Origin: Oscheius dolichura
Taxonomy: Eukaryota > Nematoda > Chromadorea > Rhabditida > Rhabditidae
Reading direction: 5' to 3'
DNA length: 64,000 nt
Assembly (NCBI GenBank): GCA_932521035.1
Contig: OW051495.1
Coordinates: forward strand, 992,001 to 1,056,000
Of the stretch, positions 49,131 through 59,722 are shown piece by piece. How positions within the stretch are numbered: position 1 is the stretch's first letter; each line of letters begins with the position of its first letter. The position numbers were made by a program, and so were the translations under genes. The notes below the pieces were generated by a model. It was not told where the DNA came from, did no database searches, and saw only the letters and a program-made list of their open reading frames with translations.

Positions 49131-49922
49131 ATGAGCGGTCTCCTTCCCCTTCTCTTGGCCTTGTTTCTTTTCTCTTTTCTGGGAGAAGCTTGCGCCCCTC
49201 CTGGCTTCGTTCAATCCAATGATCCTGGTAAATTTTGGCCTCCTAAAAATAGAAAAATTAAAAAATTCAGCCCAAGTGGGAGCCCGATGCTCGGATTTGA
49301 TTCTCTACCCCGTATCAGCGGTAGATCAGAGTGATCAGTACAGGCAAGAGCGCCACAACAACTCCGACTGTCTAACTGTGGTTTAGATTTGACTATAGCG
49401 ACGTCTCCTTTGGTAACACTCATTCCCAAGGAGCTACAGTAGCCATTACCTGCACTACCGGCGGCCAGCCGGCTACAGTTGAAGGCTACGATCAGGTAAG
49501 AGAGAACCCCCCACAAAAAAACGGCTGTCTAACTGTGGCTAGTCTAGTCTTTGTTATTCCACCCCCAAAACTATAGCGCCTGGCCGAAAGTAGATTCCCA
49601 AAAGCACCATGGTAACGTTCGGCCCGTCGGGGTCATTTTTCCATTTTTGATGGGTTTCGTACTCTCAAAGAAGAGGGAGAGCAAAGCTCGGAAATCTAAA
49701 CAATTTTTAACGTTACGAAATTTAGCAACGAGCTTCCATCTCGGCAGCTCCAAGCCTATTGGCTACTTGTACCAATGTGGGAGGAAGCCAATACACCTGG
49801 ACTATTCTGGGACGAATACTTCAATTTGTGGACTGCCGGTTCTAATTTTCATGATCTCTATCCCGTCTCCACAAGGCAATACTACCATAACAGGTCCTTC
49901 ACATTGCAATTACCGTCTATAA
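49131..49922 (+). CDS. Secreted six-Cys protein, about 5 exons (tentative)
   Basis: Likely exons 49131-49227, 49271-49337, 49387-49495, 49577-49589 and 49726-49922. The signal peptide MSGLLPLLLALFLFSFLGEA is clear, then CAPPGFVQSNDP, a CSDLILYPV segment, and VSFGNTHSQGATVAITCTTG with GQPATVEGYD. The first three exons join in phase through very short introns (43 and 49 bp). The 13-nt exon and the last exon are the only arrangement I found that keeps frame and adds three more Cys (YQCGRKPI, TSICGLPV, PSHCNYRL). Another frame of the last exon (TCTNVGGSQYTW) is also open, so the 3' half is uncertain. No family is recognised; sushi-like Cys spacing was considered but is not convincing. Confidence 0.5.
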
Positions 49923-50479
49923 AGGATATATTTTATCGCCGTATTGTATTTTATGGTTTTTAGAAAATTAAGAAAAGGTGTTTCCGTCGAACTATCCATA
50001 AAAGTCTTCCTTCAGTCCATACTTCCGTTATTTTACTTGTATACTTGCCCTGTACTCTCTTTCATTTTACTCTACCCTGCCTAGTCCTGTCTTTCTTACA
50101 GAGAATAAAGTTTGGACAAATCTTCATGTTTGCTACACTCTGTTCACGCTTCAGTGCTAACTTTGACAAGCACCAGTTTCAACAGCACCACAACGCGGGA
50201 GTTCTAATTGAGGCAGCGCATCAGTGCCATAACTGGGGGCTGAGCCGGTCAGTTGGCCGGACAGACCGACGTCAATTGTCATAACTGGGGCGGCAATTAA
50301 ACCACCACGCTGGTCACACAGAAGCAACGACTTTCGAAAGCTTCGCTACAGATAAATTCAGAGGGAAACAGAGCCAGAGATTACAGGAAAATGATTTATT
50401 TGTTAGAACAATATATAAAACCACAAGTATAATATAATAAAACAATACATCGTGTACAACATATAAATTAGCAAAAAAT
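49923..50479. other. Convergent spacer
   Basis: No exon is supported between the six-Cys gene and the lipase gene. A short imperfect duplication (CATAACTGGGG, twice, near 50228 and 50280) is the only structure seen. Confidence 0.45.
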
Positions 50480-52026
50480 TCAATTTACAATAGATCTGAT
50501 CCATTCAGTCATATCCGTCAGAGCGTTGTACGCTTCTTCGATTTCATGATGAAAATTGAGGAAGGCATGGAATCCATTCTTGAAATGGCGCATTGTGGTA
50601 GGCACTCCGTGCATCTAAAAAATTAGCATTGTATACAAAACACCAAAGAAAGCTTACTTGAAGCCTTTTTCCATAGGCTATTCCTTCGTCTCGGAGGACA
50701 TCAAATTCCACTGTCATAATATATGCCGGCGGCAATCCTGTGAGATCTTCTCTCATCAATGGGCTAAAGTCGGGGTTTAGAATATAAGGCTCTAGCATTC
50801 GTTGGAGCTCTTCGTCCTCTTTAATTTCAGCCCGAGGGGGCAGTACATCAGGAGAAACGTCATCCTCATCATAATCCAAAATCTTAAAGCATATATTATT
50901 ACAATCAAGGCATGCTAGCTTACCATTTTAATTCTTTTCCGCTGGTCAACAGGAACATGACCATTAGTCAAGACAATTTGAGCCAGATGTCGATGCTTAT
51001 CCATGTCAAAGCCAGCGTAGAACATGTAGTAGAGGACGACTGATTCGGGATCTAAATTCGAAAGATGAGCTACAAAAATAAGCGATCAGCTTTCCAGTGA
51101 AAAGGCACATAGAAAATCATACCAACGAGAGCATAACCGTTCAAGTGCTTCGTATAATATCGATAGGAGGTGGACTGCAAGTCGACCATCTGGAGAAGCG
51201 GGTACATTAGAACTTGTCCGGCAAATTGTTTGTCTCCTCGTAACCTTCGTCGCTGCGAAAGAACAGCCGCTAAATTTCCTCCAGCAGAATCTCCAGTGAC
51301 AACGATCTAAAGAAAAAGACAATTAGAAGAACGCTGAAGAAAAATAGTACCTTTGACGTGTCGACATCGTACTTTTCTTTGGCTACGGAGAAGAAGTAGT
51401 CAACAGCATTTTCACAATCATTTAATCCTCCAGGGAATGGTGTTTCTGGAGAGAGGCGATAGTCTATACTGACGACCATGGTATTTAGCCTACAAACTTT
51501 GATTACTAATACAGATCTTTTTTTTTACATTTCAGCCATTCTTCTTGTCAAGCTGTCGTACATTAAAGCATTTCCTAATGCAAAACCTCCACCGTGGATG
51601 AATATGACTGTTCCATTAGTAGCTCTCCTATCTGTTGGTTTGTAGATTTTCACCTAAATTTCTTTGAATGGCAATAAATGTATAAGACGAACCGGCACTC
51701 CTCTCCATAACTCATCCGTTGTAGTAATTCCACGGTGGGCAAAAATGTAACGAAGACCAAGCAGTGGTTGCATATTGTTCAGAACAGCACGCGTCCACAT
51801 AACCATTGGTGTTACTCGAGACATAAAGCGAGTCTTAAAATTGAAAATAAAATACAAATAAGTATACACAAACCGGATACAGATATGCTATTCTCAACGT
51901 GGTTTCAAAAAGATGCATTAGAAACCTATCCCTAGCTGTTAGACAGAAACCTTTGGGTAGTGGCTTGTAGAGGAGTAGTACTAGCGCAGTTAGACTGATA
52001 AGGATACCCAGGAATAGTGCACGCAT
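50480..52026 (-). CDS. Arylacetamide deacetylase-like lipase/esterase, 8 exons (415 aa)
   Basis: A member of the hormone-sensitive lipase family of alpha/beta hydrolases (AADAC/NCEH1 type), which hydrolyse acyl esters at the endoplasmic reticulum membrane. Exons 52026-51874, 51833-51693, 51653-51529, 51489-51351, 51306-51123, 51069-50924, 50882-50658 and 50614-50480; phases agree. An N-terminal signal anchor ([17 protein letters not shown]) gives a lumenal catalytic domain. HGGGF (His118) forms the oxyanion hole and GDSAGG holds the nucleophile Ser193. FDVLRDE gives Asp357 and NGFHAF gives His387, so the triad is complete. YRLSPE is the usual motif after the HGGG loop. The start is 690 bp from the frataxin start, facing away. 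Length is normal for the family. Confidence 0.93.
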
Positions 52027-52718
52027 GGCCTGAAAATATATACATAACAAACAGCTCTTTACAACAACAAAAACGGAAAAACAGCATGTCGCGAAAAAAA
52101 GAGCGAGAATGAGAGAAAGAGAAAAATGTTCCGGATTGTTTGGCAGCCCAATTTTTACTGTTCGGCACATTAGCAAAGGGCCCTTCAGAAACTTTTGTAT
52201 GTTTGTTCATGTTGCCCACTTCTTCGATGATTCTACACGTTTACGAAGCTAGCTCACCCAACTAAAACTGTTGATTTTGGAACCTTATTCAATGAATGCA
52301 AGGATATTTCAGTGTGCGAAGAACAGCACGATAATGTTGTTCAGGAAATTTCGTTCCAATATAAAATTGGGACATTTTTCTACTACATCTACTTAAAATC
52401 CGCGATGTCCCGTGGGCAAGAATTCCTCAATGAACAAGTTTGGGAGCGTAAAATTAATACTTTGTAGTCTATAAACAGGCAACCACCTTTATCTTCACGA
52501 TGTTTTATTTTTCCTGTGCGCTTATAACGCAATCGAATCAATTTTTACTTTTCGTTCCATCGTTTTGCTTGTTTCGTCTATCTCTAGCCTGCAAACGCGC
52601 TCTATGGTGCAACTGGGGGGTTCTTTTATTCTCTACTTCAATTTCTTTGTATTTGGTGTAATTTTATGACTCCCACTTTTTTCTCCCTTTCACATGTGTA
52701 AATAATATTTCTAGAAGA
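52027..52718. other. Bidirectional promoter region, lipase and frataxin
   Basis: About 690 bp between divergent start codons. I see no exon in it and no recognisable site. Confidence 0.4.
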
Positions 52719-53248
52719 ATGCTGGCCTTTCGAAGTCTTCAACATCTACCAAAGTTCCGAAGATACGCGTCAAATTTATCGCCTTTAGTATATGAACATA
52801 CAGCTAATGAAACTCTTGAAAAGTAAGTTTTAATTTTGTAATTTTATTCGCATACTGTTAGGCTTTCAGATTACCTAGATACATTGCCGGAAAAATTGCC
52901 CGTCTCCTCAGAATACGATGTTTCCAATGCAATGGGCGTTCTCACAGTAACTATCAGTAAAGATGTGGGTATGTCTTTCAAATTTATTTTTACGAGCAAG
53001 CTTATTTTAGGAACATATGTAATAAATAAACAATCTCCAAATCTTCAAATTTGGCTTTCCAGTCCGCTATCTGGCCCAAAGCGATACGATCTAGTTGATA
53101 ACAAGTGAGTCTATTCTTCTTCTTTTTATTTTTTGCACATTTTAGATGGATTTACTCTCATGATAATGAATCGCTTGCCAATCTTCTCACCCGAGAGTTC
53201 CGGAAAATTCTAGGAGACGATACAATTGATTTTAGAAGTGTTATTTAA
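52719..53248 (+). CDS. frh-1: Frataxin, 4 exons (135 aa)
   Basis: Frataxin is the mitochondrial regulator of iron-sulfur cluster assembly on the NFS1-ISD11-ISCU complex. Exons 52719-52822, 52862-52968, 53011-53104 and 53146-53248; all phases agree and the introns are 39-42 bp. A short Arg-rich presequence ([18 protein letters not shown]) is followed by the acidic helix 1 ([12 protein letters not shown]). The conserved [19 protein letters not shown] and SGPKRYD, which form the sheet surface, come next, then [10 protein letters not shown]. Length matches other nematode frataxins. The codon after GTG is completed across intron 2, which fixes the donor at 52969. Confidence 0.97.
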
Positions 53249-53450
53249 AAGATCAGTATGTATTAGATATTTTTTATTTGTCATATAAACGAGAAACTAG
53301 TAAATAAATATATTTACGGCTTGAAATACACTTTTTGCATACAATATCTTCGCTTTTCGCATGTCAAACCACGTTCTGACATGATAGCTGCGGTTGTCGG
53401 AAAAGCAAGCGGAGCAGTCATTCTATCGTTGTCTAGTCTACGTGACAGCT

Positions 53451-54769
53451 ATGCAACCGAACTGCGACGACGACGACTACAATCAGGAGAAGATGGCCGA
53501 CAAAGGCGAGAAGAAGAAGAAGTCGAAGCTGGCTCGGTTCCTGGGACGGATGAAGGCAGGCAAGAAGTCGGAGACGCCGGTAGGAAAGGACGACGCGGGC
53601 AAGGAGGTACCGTCTTTATTTTTGTAATTCTGATGGAAAATTTCGTACTTTTTTCTTTCACCGTTTATGGTAGCAAAAACGACAATAGACTAATCTAAAA
53701 GATATTTTCTTGAATTAATCCCATTAGTTCGGCAATTCACTTCTACTTTTCACTGATTTTACCTTCTTAAATTTGAGAAATAGTCATTTTCAGAAAGGTG
53801 TGGGAAGAAAGGCCGGTGGAAAAGACGTGGAAAAGGCCGCAAAGAAGAAGCCGAAGGCCGTCGGATTCAAGAAATTCGTTTCCCGTGCCCTTGACCGCAT
53901 CGGAGGCTCAGACAATATGGAGCTGGAGCCAAAGTTTATCGCGGATATAGAGCAACACAACAAATATGCCGATGCCCTGGATAAGATGAACCAGGCCATC
54001 ACCCACTTGGTGGCACCGGGCATGATGAAGAAGACGGTGGTGGGGAAGGAGGAGCAAGACAAGCCCCCTGATGCCGATGCGGATGCCGTCGAGAAGAATA
54101 AGAATAAGAAAAAGGAGGAGGAGAAGGAGAAGGAGAAGGACCCGCCCATTAAATTGCTCGCCGCGCATCTTCAAAAGATGGCCGCCACGACGAACCCACA
54201 TGATCGTCTTGCTGGAAAAATGTATCTACAAAGTCTTGATAAAATGGGTAAAGCCTTCACTGACTTGCACAGCATGAATGCCGAATACAAGGTGCAGCTA
54301 AACAACCTGCTGCCACACATTGTAGAGCACCACCAGTCTGAAGCGACCTTTGTGAAGAATCAAAAGCGCATGATCCAGTACCTCGATGAGATTAACCTCA
54401 TGAGAGAAGATGTCAAGAAGGCCTCCACTACTGCTAAGGTCAGGGATGTCGGCAAGCAGTACGAACACGCCGTGAATAACTTTGACCGCGTCGCGGCAGC
54501 CGTCGACGCCGTGATTGCAGCCGATTCCAAAGGAGCTTCGGACCATCAACGGGACTTTATCAATGTTAGTTCACTTTTTTTAATAGTAATTTATTTATTT
54601 TCAGTTTTGTGCCAAGCGTTGCAAATATCATGAGAACGTGGCCGATCTCCTTCAGAAAATGGATAAGGACTTAACGCCACTTCTTCAAGAAGTCGAGAGA
54701 GATTTGGGGGCTGCCGATAAGAAGAAGGACAAGAAAAAGGGCGACAAGAAAGCCGGGAAGCAGAAATAA
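53451..54769 (+). CDS. Lys-rich helical, possibly BAR-like protein, 3 exons (363 aa)
   Basis: Exons 53451-53606, 53794-54564 and 54605-54769; all phase 0. The N-terminal 90 residues are Lys-rich with an amphipathic look (KSKLARFLGRMKAGKK, VGFKKFVSRALDRIGG). From about residue 100 the protein is predicted by eye to be long helices: FIADIEQHNKYADALDKMNQ, MYLQSLDKMGKAFTDLH, MIQYLDEINLMREDVKK and YHENVADLLQKMDKDL. A Lys/Glu linker lies between the first two. Basic amphipathic start, three long helices and length resemble BAR/F-BAR membrane-curving proteins, but no signature was found. It ends in a Lys-rich tail. Start: the first ATG after a stretch ending TAGTCTACG; the next in-frame ATG (53493) is also possible. 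It begins about 200 bp after frataxin on the same strand. Confidence 0.75.
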
Positions 54770-55043
54770 CTGCATTTTCCCTCATTCAATTTTTTATCAT
54801 ATTCTTCTCCTCGAATAAACGGCTTGTCCCCAATTGGTTTGTTGCTTTTGTTTATAAAAAGCATGTTCAATGCCAAGAAAATTTATGACAAGCGGGGAGA
54901 AGTTTAGCTTCCCGCTTATCTGAACAATGTTAATCGCTGAATACGGGAAAATAGAAAAAGTTTACTTACACACAAGATAATATAAGGACAAAACGACCAG
55001 AACATTTTGGCTCATCCATAAACAAATCGGGAAAAAGAACTAC
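54770..55043. other. Convergent 3' spacer
   Basis: About 270 bp between the stop codons of the BAR-like gene and the proteasome gene. AATAAA occurs at about 54815 for the plus-strand gene. Nothing else is seen. Confidence 0.4.
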
Positions 55044-55960
55044 TTAGGCTTGCTCAACGTGAGGTGGGAAAGAATGATGTGCTTCTGGAACTTTGAAAGA
55101 AGGGAATCCAGGCTTATCAGGCCGGAAAAGCTGCATGCTCGTGCCATTCTTGTCGATGACGGCAAGACGAATAACGCCACCGGAAGAACTGAATTGAAAT
55201 AAGAAAAGAATCATGGCAGCACTGACCCATCGCGGAAAGTAGCGAGACCAACAGCTTGTTTGACAACTGCTTTGCATTCATCCTTAGTCATGTTCGGCTT
55301 CCAAGCGTTATCCAAAAATCCCTGAAATAAATATGCTGCTCTGCCATCTTCATGAAATTACCTGGACGAATGAAGATCCAGATCCAGAAGCAGTGGATTT
55401 CTGTCGCGTGACGTAACCTCCAAGAGGAATAGCATACAATTGGCCTCCTTCTTTCTCATCCCAACCAGCAACGAGTACAGATGCGGAAAGTTGATCTCTG
55501 TAATTGTAGAGGAGCTGTCGGAATATTTGCGTTGCGCGATAAATGGTTACATCTTTATTTTCCATTGTGCTGAAAGTTATTTTATTTAAAGCAAAATTAA
55601 AATGTTCACCTGTAAACATCGATGTGATATTTGACAATATCAGCGATGGCTTGTGTATCCGCTGCCGAACCAGATCTACACACGGCAAGATGGTCGGTGA
55701 TGGGAGTGATTTTGTTGGTAGCGCGAGAGGAAATAAACGAGCCAGCACTAGTACGCGAGTCGGTCCCAACGACTACTCCTCCATCGTACTCCATTGCAAT
55801 AAGTGTTGTCTAAATAAAAAATATAATACGGTATCGGTATAATAAAGTATCAAACAATAAAATAAGAAATATAAGAACATACTCCAGTGCTGATCGGCTC
55901 ATGTGGATAGAATCCAAGGGCCGGAATGGCTTTTCTCTTCTCTTCGGGCATAACATCCAT
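55044..55960 (-). CDS. pbs-1: Proteasome subunit beta 1 (PSMB6 type), 5 exons (241 aa)
   Basis: The caspase-like catalytic subunit of the 20S core. Exons 55960-55883, 55809-55610, 55569-55362, 55321-55227 and 55188-55044; phases agree. The propeptide of 26 residues ends PHEPISTG, and self-cleavage would expose Thr27 ([20 protein letters not shown]). Asp and Lys partners ([17 protein letters not shown]) and SGSGS with its Ser are present. [14 protein letters not shown] is typical of beta 1. Length is normal. The start is the first ATG of the exon after a TTTCAG. It is divergent from the CNBP gene. Confidence 0.96.
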
Positions 55961-56692
55961 GATCTGAAACGATAAGCTTACAACTGTTATTGTAAAAAAT
56001 AAAAACAAATGAGGAAGCGAAATTCTATTCAAAGTTCTTTTCAACACTTCTCGTTTGTATTTAAAGTTTTCTTCAAATGAATTCTATTGTCTTTTTGCCA
56101 CACACTTTAAAAAAAGAACTGGATATTTTATCATGTATGGTATTGACTTCGAAAAATGTATCTATTTTGTTGTTGTTGAAATTTTGTAAAAAGTACTACG
56201 AAAGAGAAGGAAGCAAAAACAGAGAAAAGAGACGAGAGACAGAGAAAATCATCAAATTGAACGAAACCCGTTCGAATCGCCGCGTTACCGGAGAAACACC
56301 CTGCGCATCGAGTCCTTTCGAGACCACGCTTCCCGCCAAGCATTACCTAAAAATTCGATTTCTCTCTCATTCAGCTCCGCTCCACAGCTCAGTGGTTGTG
56401 TTTAGTTTTTCATTCTGTTTTGATTTTGTTTTGATTTGATCGATTTGATCGATTGATGCTTGCACTAAAATGCCTCTTAGAAATAATAGCATTTCTTTTT
56501 GCATATCACAGCTCCTTTGTCATAATAGCGGCGTGATCTTTGGATTTGTTGTTTACGTGCTTTTTTGGATCTCAAAAATATCGCGTGATAGCGCCCTTGT
56601 TTGTCTGAATGTTTCTGTTTGTAGACGCTTTTCTCCTGTGTATAACTCTGCCTTCGTCTTTTCTTACATTTATTCTGATTTTTCAGGTGACC
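55961..56692. other. Divergent proteasome / CNBP promoter region
   Basis: About 730 bp between two start codons facing away. A TTTTCAGGTGACC acceptor stands directly before the CNBP start. A direct repeat GATTTGATCGA/TCGATTTGATCGATTG lies near 56435-56455. No exon is seen; a 5' UTR exon of the CNBP gene is likely near 56400-56600. Confidence 0.4.
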
Positions 56693-57345
56693 ATGTCTGA
56701 TCAAGAGTGCTACAAGTGCCACGAAACTGGTCACATCTCGCGCAATTGCCCTAGCGGTGGAGGAGAGTCTCGCGGACGCGGAGGAGGAGGAGGATGTTGG
56801 TGTTTTTTGGGGTGGTGGGAGTAATTTAAAACCTAGGTAATTATAAATTTGTCTGGAACGTTTGCAAGGGGACCGTATATGATTGATGTAGCGTTTTACT
56901 AATTACTGTTTTTCAGCTGGCTGCTTCAACTGTGGCGAGTCCGGACATTTCTCCAGAGAATGCCCTCAGCAGCGTGATGGTGGTCGCTCGTTTAACCGTG
57001 GAGGTGGTGGAGGCCGCGGAGGAGGTGGTGGCGGTGAATGCTACCAGTGCGGAGGTTCTGGACACTACGCCAGGGACTGCCCTAATGCTGGCGATCGCGG
57101 AGGAGAGCGCCGTGGAGGTGGTGGCGGTGGATATGGAGGCGGTTAGTTTCATTTCAGCTCTTTCGTTATGTTTAATTGTACATTTTCATTATTTCACATT
57201 TTCAGGACAGCGTCGTTGCTACAACTGCGGTAACAATGGTCACATCTCTCGTGACTGTACCGAGTCTGGATCCGCTGACTCGAAGAGATGCTACAACTGC
57301 CAGGGCAGCGGCCACATCTCTCGCGATTGTCCTCAACAACAATAG
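56693..57345 (+). CDS. CNBP-type CCHC zinc-knuckle protein, 3 exons (155 aa)
   Basis: CNBP/Gis2 proteins bind single-stranded G-rich RNA and DNA and promote translation of some mRNAs. Exons 56693-56795, 56917-57141 and 57206-57345; phases agree. There are five CCHC knuckles: [56 protein letters not shown] and [14 protein letters not shown]. Two RGG-type Gly/Arg linkers separate the first three. Human CNBP has seven knuckles, so this is a shorter form. The orthologue in C. elegans is, from memory, K08D12.3, next to pbs-1 there too. Confidence 0.96.
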
Positions 57346-57652
57346 ATCTCCATCCACTACCTCTTCAACTCATGTCAAATCGATAACCTATGCGCCCATT
57401 TTGTCGCTAACCTTCAGCCACTGACTGATCAATTTAACAATTGTTTTGTTGTTTCGTGTTAATACACTTGTTGGACATTGATGATAAAGAGGTCTGTTTA
57501 CTAATTGTGTTCATTATTCTCTCGCCGCCTCGGGGCGGTATTTTCCTCATGTTGCTATAGCAACCCTAGAGCACCTCGTCGCCTGCGGCAGCCGCTTCTG
57601 TTGGTCTTGCCCAATCCTTCCACTTTTTCCTCTTCTAGTTGCTAAGGTGATC
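57346..57652. other. CNBP-RP2 spacer with X-box
   Basis: A 307-bp spacer between two plus-strand genes. The presence of a complete X-box (57551-57564) close to the RP2 start argues for a promoter of its own and against simple operon transcription from CNBP. Confidence 0.6.
57551..57564. promoter_or_regulatory. X-box (RFX/DAF-19 site) of RP2
   Basis: GTTGCTATAGCAAC is a perfect inverted palindrome and matches the X-box consensus RYYNYYATRRNRAC at all positions. It lies 89 bp before the RP2 start codon, the usual distance for nematode ciliary genes controlled by the RFX factor DAF-19. Confidence 0.85.
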
Positions 57653-59183
57653 ATGCCATCGTGGCTTTGCTGCACGCACGCTCCGCGATCCAAGCCAGAA
57701 GAAATTTACCAAATGGCCGAAAGAGAAGAAACGACACCGGAGACAGCTCCACGTCGTAGTATTCGACCTCTACAGCCACCGATGCCTGTTCCGATAGTGG
57801 AAGTCACAGCTCCGGAAGTGCCACAACCACAGTTTTCATGGTTTGAGCTTATTTCTTTCGTTTTCAATTAGCCTAGGGACAAGAGGGAACGAGTGGAACT
57901 TTCCAAAGTGACTATAGGTAACCTTCATCAAGAGACGGTTTGTCGTGCTGATTTCGCTGGGAAACCGTGTATTATTGAGAAATGCAAGGTTGTGTGAGGT
58001 AAACACCACGGAAAAAGGCAAGATTATAGGAAAGCATCATTATAATCAAAGGAAACACAAGTACAGTAACAGTTGACGACTGTGCTGATACATTAATTGT
58101 TCTCGGGCCTTGTTCCGGCAGGTAAGCGAACAAATAACAAACTTACAAAGTCCTTGCAAAGTGTTTTTATTCGTGACTGCTTCAATTGTTCGCTTCTTTC
58201 CGTCTGCGGCCAGTTACGAACCAGAGACTGCCACAATTTGGACTTGGTTCTTCGTTGCGCCTCAGAACCTATCATAGAGCAGTCGAGTGACGTCACCCTG
58301 CGTCCTCTATGTCTATTTTATCCCGAATTGAAAGGTTTGTTTGAATAGGAGGTCTGCGGAACATAGAAGCCGTAATGAGTTGCAGAGCACATGAAGAAGG
58401 CTGGATTGGACGTTTTCCGTAATCAGGCCGTTTCCATACATGATTTTACTGCAAATCAGATGAAGAGCAATTTTAAAATTGAGAAGAAAACTATCAGTTT
58501 GGTAAGTTTAGTAAATTATATTTTTTTATAAATTTTTTTCTTGAAAGCAGAAGGCAAAACATAAAAAGCACAACTAATATAATGTTTCAATGAGGCTACG
58601 ACCTATTTCATTCGCTTTTATCATTTTTTTCAGACAGAAAAAGGTTTATCAGTTCTGGCTGGCTTTGAAGTCTTCGTAGATCCGTCGAGATCTTTATTTC
58701 CTGCTCAAATGACATATGGAACATCCGTAAGTCGAGAAATTCGTCAAGAAAAAGATATTTCAGCTCTGTTTTGCTTATAAAGGAGTTCAAGAAAATAGTG
58801 AAGGATATCAAGAGGATAGACAGAAGTCAGTATTGATATTTCCCAAAAAAGCATAAAATAATTTGTTAGATTGATGGAAGAGCTGAATGCTTCCACCAAG
58901 TTGTCAACCTTCTGCGCTGTGGATTTGGAAATGCCCTCGTGGGATACGAGCTCTGCTTATGATCATCTCCCCCTACCGACACATTCTTTTTGTGAGTAAA
59001 AGAAGATAAAAAAAATAGAACGAGCCTAATTTTTAAGCTAGAATTTCACTTGTCGGCTGTTCTGGATGGCGAGATGCTTTCGATGCAGCGATTCTGGATC
59101 ATGGAGGATATACTCTCGTACCGGCGGAGGAGTGTGACAACATGGAAAAGTGTTTATTTGAAGCTGGATTTCTAGAAAAATAG
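57653..59183 (+). CDS. rpi-2: Retinitis pigmentosa 2 homologue (ARL3 GAP), 9 exons (367 aa)
   Basis: RP2 stimulates GTP hydrolysis by ARL3 and so controls release of lipid-modified cargo in cilia. Exons 57653-57840, 57877-57988, 58030-58121, 58162-58334, 58386-58501, 58634-58726, 58764-58825, 58870-58991 and 59038-59183; phases agree. The beta-helix TBCC domain is clear: CIIEKCK, TVTVDDCADTLIVLGPC, SVFIRDCFNCSLLSVC and RTRDCHNLDLVLRCASEPII. Arg135 in SVFIRDC corresponds to the human arginine finger. The C-terminal domain resembles the ferredoxin-like NDK fold. Human RP2 starts MGC (myristoyl and palmitoyl); here the start is MPSWLCC, without Gly2 but with a Cys pair that might be palmitoylated. 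The exon 4 acceptor is CAAAG, unusual, but demanded by frame. AATAAA near 59322. Confidence 0.95.
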
Positions 59184-59722
59184 ATTATCAATATGTAACT
59201 AACAATCCGAACTCTTCACAACGCTGAATATTTCCATAATATCTCTCCTTTACCCATATCTGAATAACGTTTGCTAATTTTTTCTACTTTTTTACATTTC
59301 AGACAACTTATTAGAATTAGAAATAAAATAATAGCGAATATAATATCTTTTCAACGTGGGAAAAGCAAAATCAGCGATAATGAAAGAACCACAGCGGCTG
59401 TCTAACTGTAGCCTCCCTGTCAGACTGCTGTGGCTTTCTTCGCTGTCTAACTGCGGGACAACTGAAGAGAGCCTCTATATTCAGCTGTCTAACTGTGGCC
59501 TCTGCTTCATGAAATAAAAAAAACGACTTACAGGAAAAATGTCGTGGCTGTCTAACTGTGGCCCAGCCAATCTATAATCCCCCTCCCCTAGTCTCTCTTT
59601 CTCTCTCCGTCTGTCCCGCTCTGCTCGTCTCTCACGATGAACGGTCCCCCTAGCGTGGGATAAAGCCTGAAACGATATAAAGAAGAAACGATTCAATACT
59701 TTCCCCCTGAGGGTGCAGTGAC
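59184..59722. other. Spacer with repeat cluster
   Basis: Between RP2 and the lectin gene. CTGTCTAACTGTGG copies occur at 59484 and 59548, with variants near 59398 and 59441 (CTAACTGTAG, CTAACTGCGG). A CT-rich stretch follows at 59590-59630. No exon is seen. Confidence 0.5.

Noticed and set aside
53790-54201. Leu/Phe/Ser-rich minus-strand ORFs that look like membrane proteins
   Set aside because: They are antisense to the Lys/Glu-rich exon of the BAR-like gene; the hydrophobicity comes from reading AAG/GAG-rich sequence backwards.
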